From positions 922,501 to 986,500 of the forward strand of contig JABMCL010000460.1 in assembly GCA_018857735.1 (NCBI GenBank): a stretch of 64,000 nt of DNA. The letters are read 5' to 3'. Source of the stretch: Alviniconcha marisindica. Taxonomy: Eukaryota; Mollusca; Gastropoda; Provannidae. Both the position numbers and the translations under genes were made by a program. Of the stretch, positions 23,809 through 35,800 are shown in pieces. Every line of letters begins with the position of its first letter. Positions within the stretch are counted from its first letter, which is position 1. The notes beneath the pieces were generated by a model, which had not been told where the DNA came from, ran no database searches, and saw only the letters and a program-made list of their open reading frames with translations.

Positions 23809-26800
23809 TACACACACACACATAGGAGACTGAGATTACCTAAATTATAAAACCACACGAATCCCCATTTTAACCACACCCCAGTGATAGAATTTGCCAG
23901 CTTCAATACTTCTGATTAATATCAGATTTCAGACAACAGTAACGCAAAGAATCTCATGCCTACTTTTGTGCATTTCCCGAGCACTGTAATATCCGACTGA
24001 CTGATCCCTTTGATCTCAAAGTCACTTATTCAGCATTACCATGTGTATGTGCGAATTACTCTAGACTGCAAGGCGCTAATGCCTCGCTCCCCTTCACTTC
24101 ACTCCCCTTCACACAGCATGGGGGGGGGGTGGGGGGGGGGTTGTCAAATTTCTTGGCTGCTGTGAAGCAATAGTTGGGGGGAGGGGGGGGGGGGAGTAGA
24201 AAGAAGCTGGTGGCAGGCTCAGAACCTGGCACAAATGGTACTGGCTACACTAAACCACAGACTTGTCCTTTCAATCACACACACACCCACACACACAATT
24301 TCAAAACTGACTTCGCTGGATACTGAGAACCACCTCAACTGACCTGTAAGTGTGTGACCAAGGACCACTTTTTCCTCCTAAGGGGTTCACACCCTTGCCA
24401 CTGACACACAGACTCTGGCGCTGCAGGGACATGGGCTTTTGTCACGTGGATGAACACCAGCCGGGCACTGTCAAAACACCTGTCAACCACCACAGCATTA
24501 CAGCACAATTCAAAACACTGCACAGAAAACGCATCTCTAGGCTAAACCCAGAATATAATGAACATTAGTGTACTACATGTGACAAAGCACTGCTGATTAA
24601 AAAAGGTATTAAGGTTCTAGCAGGCAGCTTTCCTGCGAGACAACTTTCTAACACAGAAACTTCCCATGCTGAGCAACACTGTAAACAAAATATAACTATT
24701 ACAACCTGTATTTGGCAAACTACAAATAAAAAAACTGAAGTACATGTTCTTTTAAAGTTTTATATAGTTTTGATAAGCTTCATTATTTTCAGACTAACAT
24801 GTGACCGTGAAAATGTCACACTCACAAAACTCAGCATAATATTATGTGTTAAGCTTGACACACATTTGAGGTTATCACTATGCACACTTCTGAAGATCTC
24901 ACTAAAACAGAATCAGAGAAATGCAAACACTAAGGTAAAAGCAGATGCAGAAACTTACTGGTTATTTCCCTTAGCTCCCTTATTGATTTTACATTCATGA
25001 TTCAACTACTTTAAGAGCCAACTATGCTCATCCTTGTGTCCAATGCAAGTCGCACACACTGACACACAAACACATTCATAAGAAGTCAGAATGGGACTTG
25101 CACATCAAATGTGATTTTCAGTTACATGTTTGTTCAGGTTCAGCTTACAGACACCCTGTGACCTTCAAAATTAACTAGTCATAAGCTGGTTACAAAACTG
25201 CAGAACTAATGACAGTTGTCATCATGCAAAGTGGTCTCACTTCTGACACACACAAAAACTGTGAAAAGTTTTTGCAGTACAGCAATACATCCATAGTCTC
25301 CCTAAAAACATGCCAACATCACAGCAGACGTGTAATCTAGTCCATGTATGTAACATTGGCACTAACAACAATACCAAGTTTGAAACTGATCAAATAAATT
25401 CTTTCTGGTGCCATGTGACCTCGAAATAAGGTCAGGGTCATCAAAACAAGTTTGAAACTGAGCAGCTGAATCAAAGCTATCATCACAGCACAACACTTGA
25501 AAGATCCTGCCACAACTGATCTGAGAAAAAGCCAACAAAGAAAACACTGCCACAGCCTAACGCTGGACAGTACACGGACCGGAATCATCTTACAAGCATG
25601 TCAAACACAAGCTGGTTGACAGTATACAGTACTCACCTTCTGCATCCAGCCCATTCGCACATGTACTCCACAGCCTGGGCTGCAGCAGGGGTGGTGGGGG
25701 TGCTGGGTGGCGCATCACCCGCACCGCTGCCTTTCCGTTTCCTGGACTTGCTCGGCGGCTTCTCAGTCTTTGGCTTGGGAGTGGATTTTTTCTTGTTGCG
25801 TTTGTTGACCGCTTCTGACATGGGGATGGTGCCAGCCAGGACCAGCGGCACTTCAGGGAACACAGGGCTGGGGGACGGGGCGGAGGACGAGGGCTTGGGG
25901 AAGGAGTGCTGGGCCAGGCTGGAATGTTTGTCACTGTTCACAGAGTCAGCTATGGAGGAGGCGAAACTGTCACAACTCAGATCACTGTCGTGGGAACCGT
26001 CGGGGGAGAAGAGGGGTCTTCCCCCCGAGTCGCCCGCCTTGCTGCCGTTGACCACCAACTTGCTGTCGGTGGAGTCCAGGCTCACCTCCTCCATGCTGGT
26101 CTGCTTGGTGAACACCTGCTCACGGTCGCGGTGAGGGAGGGGGGAGGTTGCGGTGTGGTTCTCTTTCGTTCCGCTGTGGCCGCTCAGCCCGTTCACCTGC
26201 CAAAGCTCTAGCTTCTTCTCGGCATCCACTTCCATCTCCACTTTTTCACCTGGCTGTGGCACCCGCCACCCCTGCTCCCCCTCCATTTTGTCTTGGCTGG
26301 CACTGAACTTTATGTCTCCGTTCTCCATGTGATGCACAACTCCGTTCAATCTGCCCGCCTTCTCCGCCATGCTGAGCAGGAACTCCTTTGAACGCTGTGA
26401 GGCACACTCCTTCAGGCTGTTGACGCTGCTTTCCGCCAGGCCGTTGGGCAGGTGGTCCTGGCTCACCTTCACCCCTTCCATGGGCGAAGGGGGCAGGTCA
26501 CTGGACACAGAATCCGGTGACCCCAAGATTCCATTGACCTCCCCCCTTCCCTGGGACAGGTCTGCTCTGTTGGTCTCGCTCAGTCCATTGCACTCTTTGT
26601 TGGCAGGTACGCTGATGTTGTTGTTGCCATTCACCTGCCCACTGTCTCTGACTGCGTGCTGGTGAGATTCTGCAGGCGGCCTGATGGCGTGAGGGTGATT
26701 GCTGCCTGCTTTGTGGACATCGTGGCCCGACAGGATGGCTTGGGTGATGGACATGGACGACGACTGCAGGATGGGCATGCGCTGTGAAGACAATGTGTAG

Positions 26801-29800
26801 GATGTTGAGCACGGAAACGACGACACAGCTGTAGCGTGAGGTAAAACGGATGAGGATGAGAATGACAATGTGGTAGTTAACGCCCTGGAGCTGGGCAGCC
26901 CTGGTGACAAGAGAGTCTGCACAGCAGGAGCTGCAGGAATGGAAGGCAGGATGCCCTGAGCCAACAAGGAGTCTCTCAGCGGCTGGGCTACAGTTCGACT
27001 GTCTCCCGCTGCAGCCTCCCCAGGCTGGGACGGAGTGTTCAAGGCACCGTGAAGTGCACCACCACCACTACCACCACTGCCTAGCACCCTCACACCTTGC
27101 TGCACCGACAACCGGGCACTGTCCGAGGTCACTGAATCTCCTGCCATGCCGACCTGTTCACCGTCCTGCTTCTGCTTGGTCGTCATCATCGACTGCTGCC
27201 CAGCTTCAGGGACGTGATGTCTGTGACTAGACAAGGCGGATGGGACCGAAACGGTGGGGTGGGGAATGATGGCACGGTACGGTACCACGGTGGTCTGCGG
27301 CAACCCGCAGGCGGTGGTCTGCACCAGGGTGGTGGGCAGGGAGGTGGCGCAGACGGTGGCCATCTGCGAGGTGGCCATTTGCGGCAGCTGGTAGACGGGC
27401 AGCTGAATCACCATGGGCTGCTGGCCCTGTGTCTGGATCCTCAGCGGCTGGCCCTGACCCTGGATCTGCAGCTGCTGAGATGGCTGGATGTGGAGCTGCT
27501 GCACCGGCTGGTGGAGGATCTGCTGCAGGGTGGGCTGTCCCTGGATGACCACGTGCTGCTGGTGCTGCTGCAGGATGATCTGCTGCTGGGGACGGATGTG
27601 CACCTGCTGCTGGGGGTTGGCCTGCAGGACAATCTGCTGGTGCTGCAGCTGCAGCGTGGGCTGCTGCCCCGACACCCTCTGCTGGATGTGGATCTGCTGC
27701 GGCTGATGCTGCTGCCCCGGCTGCTGGTGCAGTACCACCTGCTGCCCTTGCTGGAGGTGCAGCACCTGCTGCAGGTGTGGTTGTGCCTGCAGCACCTGTG
27801 GCTGACCATGCTGTGCAACTTGCTGCTGTGCTTGCAGCACCTGTGGCTGACCATGTTGTGCTTGCAGCACCTGTGGCTGCCCATGTTGTTGTGCTTGCAG
27901 CACCTGTGGTTTACCATGTTGTTGTGCTTGCAGCACCTGTGGCTGACCCTGTTGTGCTTGCAGCACCTGTGGTTGCCCATGTTGTGCTTGCAGCACCTGT
28001 GGCTGACTGTGCTGTGCAACTTGTGCTTGCAGCACCTGTGGTTGACCATGCTGCTGTTGTGCTTGCAGCACCTGCGGTTGACCATGCTGCTGCGCTTGCA
28101 GCACCTGCGGCTGATTGTGCTGTTGTTGAGCTTGCAGCTGAATTTGGGGCTGCTGCTGCTGCTGCTGCAGGTGAACCTGGAGCTGGCTATGGACAGCCGT
28201 CTGTTGCTGTACTGGGTGTGGCTGCTGCACTACCTGTGGCTGAGCAGCTTGCTGTTGCTGCACCAAATGCTGTTGAACATGAACCTGCTGGTTGTGCTGT
28301 TGCACCAGTTGTGGCTGTGCCTTCTGCTGCTGTTGCAGCTGCTGTTGTTGCTGTTGCAGCTGCTGCTGTTGCAGCTGTTGTTGTTGGTGCTGCTGTTGTT
28401 GCTGCTGCTGCTGCTGCAGATGTTGTTGCTGCTGTTGCACAAGTTGTGACTGAGCATGCTCCAGCTGTGCCTGCAGCATCGGAGACGGCTGTTGTTGTTG
28501 GTGGTGGTCCTGCTGTATGGCCTGAGGCTGCGGCGGCAGCAGCTGCTGCTGCTGAGGCTGGGATGACTCGGAGGCCACAGAGACGGGGGAGTCACAACCA
28601 AACTCCTGCGGGGGCGGGCTTTGGGAGGGGGTGGAGTTGCCTTGGCGCACCATGTTCTGACACACCTTTTTGGCCAGGAGACTTTTAATGAGGTTGGTGT
28701 CGTTTCCCTGGTCCATGGCAGCTGCGCCCTGCTTCCCCCCGGATGGCGCCCCGTCCCCCTGAAGAGCCTGGTGGATCAGGGGAAACTGCTGACCGGGAGA
28801 GGTGGAGGTGGCTGAAAGTGATGAGGGGGTCACAAGCACGGTGGTGGGAGCGGACGCGGATGAAGGAGCTAGGGTGGATGACATGCCGGAGCCGCTGGCG
28901 GCAGACGGAAGCATGGAGGAGGGTTTCAGGGCCGGGGAGGGTGAAGACTGGATGACAACGTGGTCTCCGGCGGTAGGCTGGAGAACGCTGGAGGCAGGCT
29001 GGGGGGCCCCGGCAACCTGCAACTGCTCCTGCAGTGCAGATGCCGGATGCTGGTGAGGGGCCATCACCACCGGCCGTGGCTGTATCTGCACTGGCCCCAC
29101 CAGGCGAGGGCTGGCGGCTCCCGGACCTGGGCCGGACGGCTGAGCCGGGGGAGGGGTGGGGGCAATCTGCCGCTTCTTTGACCCCCCGGGGGGTGGCTTC
29201 GGCGCCAGGGCCTGCTGCGCTTTGCCGCCAGCAGCTATGGGTTTGGGCGCAGGAGGGGCTCCAGCTCCTGTGGCACCTGCGTAATTGAGAAGCTGGTGCT
29301 GTAAAGACATCCTGGGCGGCTCCATGAGACGCTGGCGCAGTGTGGGTGTTTGCTGTGTGGGTGCTGGTGGTGCTACCAAGGGGTCAGAGGTTAACGACCA
29401 GTTAGCAGGCACACGGCCCCGCAGTGAGTTGACAGGCACACTACACGGAGAGGGTTTAGAAACTGAAAGAACACAAGGAAAAGAAAAACACCAGTGCTAC
29501 AACCAACAACATCCAGTGTACACAACATCCACTAGCAGTACTACCAGTGTACGACAATCAACTGCAGGGTCTGCAAACGTCAGCAATGTGCCTGTGCCCA
29601 TCCCCATTCTCGTCTCTTTATTTCTTCTATCTCCCCCCCCCCCCCCCCCCCTCCGAACTACTTCCTCTTTACAATCTGACCTGTGAAATATGTGCACCAT
29701 CAAATGCATTCAACCCTTCTCCCAGACATCGTCTCCCAATTTTACTCCTCTTGATGCTATCCCCAGTAAAACATTGTTATTCCTTATTTCAATACAGTTC

Positions 29801-32800
29801 TACTTCTAGCTTGCAGAACTTTTATAATTTAGGTCTTTTCTGCGGTAGAGCATGGACCTTTGGCAAAATTTCAACTGTATTCCACTACACATTCACAACT
29901 GTTAAAAGTACTTTGCAAAGCGACTACCAAAACAAAACAAATCAATATGTTCAGAGTGGAAGTTGGCACACTGCATCGGTCAATTCATCTACCAAGGAGC
30001 TCCACATTGAATTTCTTTCTTTCTTTCTTCTTCTTAAACTGACGGTGGTGGTGGTGGGGGGGTGGGGGGGGGGGGGCTAGGAGCAGAGGCAAACTTGGAT
30101 ACATGTCAGGAGGACATGATCTGTACAAAGAACTCCTTGGTGGATTGAAACCTGCTGCAAAGACCCCAGTGTCACAAAGGAGCAGAGGCAAACTTGGATA
30201 CATGTCAGGAGGACATGATCTGTACAAAGAACTCCTTGGTGGATTGAAACCTGCTGCAAAGACCCCAGTGTCACAAATTTCACTAAGCTCTGCCACAGAC
30301 AACTGGAATAAAGGTGCTGTGCAGTGTCCTAATGTCCTCTCCATCACTAACAATTTGCAAAGTGTACAAAAAAAGTAACAACTGGGGTCATTTCAGTCAG
30401 CAAGTTTCTTTAGGAAACCATTCAAACATAAAATGCATGGAAATATTCACACAATACAAATCGCTTTTAAAAGAAAATGCTTTTTTTCTCTTCTTTTTTA
30501 AGTCAGACAAACTGAAAACCAAAGGCAAAATACAAAACCAAAACAAACAAAAGTAAATCAAAATAGAAAACACACTGACACAAAGGCAGACAAGAAACGG
30601 ACAAATGAGAAGTTTACAGGAAACATTCCAACAATCACAAAAGCATCCACTCTGCTGCCCCGACTGAAACGGTGAAGAAGAAACAGCCCCACCGTAACTA
30701 TGCCATCCCTTTTCATTCAAGCGATCCCCACCACATTTCAATCAACTATGCCAACCCCGACATCCAGCTTTTTTAGGACAGCGATGCATCAAACGTTTTG
30801 CAACAGCCTTGCGACACAACGGGCCACACCAACAACATGCAACTGCAAGCCACTGATACTTATACACATGCACGTGCCACAGCCCACAGACAGTGCAAGA
30901 ACTGTAGTCACTGCTCATGCTAGTCGGGGCCTTGGGCCGGAGCTAGGGGTATAAAAAAAATAATAGTGAAGCGTGCCATGTTGAGATCTGGTGTGTTGAA
31001 AAGAGTGTGCACCATGCACTACACACACTATTGCATTTTACATTCACTTGAAAAAAGAAAGGCTGGAGTTCCATTCTGGGACTTTTTAAGCTTGTTGGCA
31101 TCTTTTGGGCTGATTATTGGGAAACAGCAGCCAGTTTACGACTGAAATATGGACAGCGCTGCTAGTCAGTGATATGCAAGTTAACTGTCATCAAAAACAA
31201 CTACTCATTCTAAAATCCATGAGAAACACTGTGAATCTGAGAAAAACAGACTGGAACCCTCTATTCTCAACACAGCATGCTGTTTTCCAAAGTGACATGT
31301 GCCGTTATCATGTCATGCACTCTAAAGGAGCAAAACTTTGCGTGCTGCAGTCCAGAATGTTTTTCTTAACGAGCATGCTTTTAATGCAGCAGCTACTACA
31401 CAATGCAAACCTGATTTGATAGGCAGTTTTTGTGGGCTGCAAATCAATGCAGACATGCAACTGTACTACAATGCTTCAAATTCCATGTTTAAGATTCTTT
31501 CTAGACCTTTTTACACATGTTATGTAGTTCCTGACTGAAGCCCTGAGATAACCATCCTGGTTGACTGGGTGTAAAAAAACAAAAAAAGTTACTCCTGATG
31601 AAATGTATGTCAATAGGAACAACGCACAAAACAACTTACACATTCACAGAGCATTCTCATATTGCTTCACAAGGAGAAAAAAATCCCCCCCCCACCCCCC
31701 CCTCCCCCAAGACAGAAAGAAATGAAAACAGACATAGCAATTAGCATTGTGACAGTGGCTGTGGTCGATCTGGAGTTCAAGTAGCCTAAATACGATCAAC
31801 AGCAACAAGACAAAAACACAATGCATTCTTTGCAATCTTCATCTACATCTTTACAATCCTCATTGTTGTCTTGTATCTCTCTTTTTTTTCAGGAGGGGGG
31901 GGAACTGTTTTGCATGTGTGCGCATAAAAAGGATGAAATCAACATTAAGACGTATTCATAACCGAAACTCTAACCATCTCTAAACTACCGCACACTGAGC
32001 ACTATCTTACATGGCCTCGGTCTTTGTGGCTACCTAAACACTTCTCTCCAATGGCTGCACGTGCTCAGTCAACCAGCGGAAGGAGTCAACACATGAAGTT
32101 TACTATGAAGGTTGTCAATAGGCCAGCGCTACACATGATGAAGTGGTTGCTCTGTGATGGATTAATAAGTACCAGAACACTGGACTTTTCAGGTTGCAAA
32201 CTCATAAAAACTCACAATAAATTTTTTAACACAGTGAGCATGTTGTTTGGGTCTGCATGCATACTGATCTACCTGACACTCAATTTACAGATTGCCGTAA
32301 ATAAACAGCAGCCATCAGACCCAGCAAGTGGGGACAGTTTGCTGACTTCCACCACCAGTGAGATACCTACAGGCATTCACTTCTCACATTGACAGGTAAA
32401 CTCAAACTGTGGTGACCATGACAGCTATTTCACCCCATTTCTGCACAACAGCTTTTCCACATGACCCCTCTTCATCTTACAGGACTGATTTTCAAAGGTA
32501 AGGTCGTTCACCCCATGACATTTTAATTCCCATACGGCTCAGGTAGATGGCAAAAGTCCATCTGTCTTTCTCCTCATTGCATGGTGCCATCAATCACATC
32601 CAGCTATCACAAAACACATTACTTTGCTTCAAGGCAAAGCTATGCTATCTTTAATTACAGTATTCCAACAACCAAATATGTTAAAAGAATAATAATCTTC
32701 CATTTAATGTTGGCGTGAACTCATGAACTAGGCACATGAACACAGTTTTTCTCTTGTAACTGTATTTGTTGTGTTGCTTTAAAAAAAAAAAAAAAAACAC

Positions 32801-35800
32801 TTTTTTATCTACGTTTTTATTGATCTGTTTATTTTGTTCCAATTTTGTTGATGATGTACCCTGAAGACAATCCCATCATCACACCTCTCTCATGCAGCTC
32901 AATCTTGCTATGGCACAAAAATAACACACATTTTTGTTTCGCTTTACTTAAGACTTTTGAGGGATTCTCCAGCATAATAAGCCAAGGCTGATCAGAAGAG
33001 AACTTGCTAAGAAATGAACACTTTCAAGAAGCACAGCAGGGACAAAAAGAGCGGTCTTACAGCTGCCAAACAAAACATGTGAAGCAAACATGCAGGTCAT
33101 GCAAGGGTGGTGCTACCCAGCGATTTTCAGAGGGTACCTGCCCACTGGTCAGGTATCTGTGGATGTGTTGGAAGAGGGAGATGTTGAAGGATGAGGCAGG
33201 GATGTGAGGATGGGCAATTCTGATTTTGAATGTATGTTGTGCGTCACAGCTGCTTAAGTGCTGGCAGTATTTTGGGTGAAGATTTGCTAAAGGTATTGGA
33301 GCCAGCACATACCTTAATGGGTATGACAAACAATAACAGAGAGGCACAGAATCCAATATACATTTCACGCTACAGTAAGATCACCAAATGTAGAATCACC
33401 TGCAACCTAATGTAAGCTATACAAACACACACTCTCAAAAATGCTCAAGAAAGTTTGTGTGCTGTTTGTTAGATCTGCAAAGAATGGCATGTTCCAGTAA
33501 ACCACATCACAGAATGGTCACAGTTAAAAACATCTTTGAAAAAGAGAGAGAGGAAATATCACCAAACACGAGAAAGAACACTGAAATCAATGCAGAAACA
33601 AAACGTGACTGTCGCAACAGACATAAGATTTTAATTCGGTCTTTGTGGCTAGGGATTCTAATCCTGTCTTTCCAAGTAGCTTTCCCATGACACCCCCCCC
33701 CACCTCTTCTGAAGTTTCTGCTGGACAAATGACCATGTTAAATGTTAAACTCAGTGCATGTCACCATGCGCGCACAGGCATGCATGCATCTGTCTTTCAG
33801 TTAAGCAGCTGGAGTTGTCTACCCTGTAATGTGTCACTGTCAGTGAATGCTGTTTCGCCATTCAGGCATGGGATTTGGTTTTCAACAACATCTCTAAAAC
33901 CTCAAACACACATTTCTCCCTTTCTCCACACAGTCACCTCATTGGACAATGTTCCGTCCACCCTCCTCTTTACTTCCTTCCCCACCATCTGTCTTCCGTA
34001 TCAGTCACAAACTTAGCAGTGCCTAATAAAAACTTCATTTTGTGTCAAAACAACCGTGTGAATGTAGGCTCAGCAACAATTTTGGTTTCAAACTTGGGGA
34101 GCAAATTTCTCCAGTTCTGTCTCCTTTCCAATCCGCAGCTCTCACCAAGAGCTCTCACTTGTTTTACAGAAGAACCATCACACTTTCACATGCTTACATA
34201 CGTTACAAGGCCAAAACCGCACTGTACTGTAGTCACAAGCTTAAGCCAAGCTACTGTTTTCACATTTACCTCTAACCATGACCACCTTCCCCCCCTCTAT
34301 ACGATCTCTACATGATCAGTATCGCAATACCGCTGCCTGATCTGATTTGTTGCGCCAACAGATTTTATGCAAGTGTTGTTGCTGCTACTGATCAGACAAG
34401 AGAGTACAAAAATGACATGCCTTTAGCAAAGCAACAGCATCACAGGCAGTGGGCTACCTTTTTAGTTTCACATGATGCATGCCATTTGCACATGTATAAC
34501 ACCCCCCCCCCCCCCCTTCACAAATCCCTGTCAGCAACTAAGCCTTATTATTCACCCCCCCCCCCCCCACCCCCCACCCCTTCTTGTCAAGAGCCTACAA
34601 CAAAACATGCGCACAACTTTCACGATTTCTGAATTCCCTTTGCAAAGAAAGGTTCTTCATACTCATAGCAAATGGCATGCACATGTCACCTTGCAGCATC
34701 AGCATAAGCTCAAGAAATCTGTGCTGGTTTTCACCTTTGCTACTGAATGTCCAGTGTCATGCTAACCAATTCAGTTTATCACCGTGCACGCTCCTCCCAC
34801 CTGTTTGCATCAATACTGTACACACACTGTCCTTTCTCAATGTCTACAGTCCAATCAATTCTTCAGTCAGCACGTCTTTTTATTTCAAGCTACACCTTTA
34901 CTGCGCGTCACCTGAACCCGTTTCACTTGTAAATAATTGCTTAATGGGAGGAGTAAGGAAGCCGGTGGGTGTTGTGTCAGCATAAAAAAAGTCTGAGAAG
35001 CAGACATAATCAGTACATCAACCCAGAAAACAACAGGATATGTTGCCTGTGTGACCCCCCCCCCCCCCCCCCCCCCCCCCCCACAATGATAATGCACTAC
35101 CATACAAAGTTTGGTTGCAATGGTTTTGAACATCAGAGCATACTATATGGAAAAACAACTCACCCCCTCCCGCAAGTAAAATTTCACGGAGATGAATGGT
35201 AAGTACAGCCTTGACAAGTTTACCACACAACTGTTTTTGTCCACACCGCAAAGCTTTTTTTATGACTGCCACAATAGAGGCTGACGACACACTGGTTTTG
35301 CATTTCATCATTATAGGTTCATTGCACTGTGGAACAACTGCCCTCAGGACAAGGAGGAACGAGGCCACGGTGATTAATGTTAGCTTCAACAAGCATGCAG
35401 AGGCAGAGGCTTGGCACGACCACTGTGTTCTGTGGCTTGTTACGACGGACAGAGACACCTGTGCTACAGTTGCGCCACTAAAATACTGTAAATGCAAGCT
35501 TCTACTGTTAACAGTATTTTGTAAAAGCAGTAACCTACAGCACAGTGTCGTTAGGCCTTATAGTCAATAACACATCAAATAACCCCCAAAGCTAAGCCGC
35601 AGAAGTGTCTATTCTAAAACAAGCCAGCTAATTACGAAAGATGGCAATACTCTCTCACGGCCTCCCTCCCATCCACTCAGCACACACACACATGACAATG
35701 CACACACACACACACACACACACACATCACAAACAAAACTGTAACAGCAGAAGGACAAAGAACAGAAGAGAGTAGGCAGAGCAAAAGGGCATCAGGCATA

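Noticed and set aside
27214..28688. Long plus-strand reading frames of 411 and 303 codons
   Set aside because: They are antisense shadows of the Gln-rich ARID2 exon. The plus strand reads CTG/TTG/GCTG, giving Leu- or Ala/Val-rich peptides with no domain.
29441..29443. Later acceptor (gtgtag) for ARID2 exon 17
   Set aside because: It would break the phase with exon 16; the upstream acceptor ctttcag at 29463 keeps the frame.
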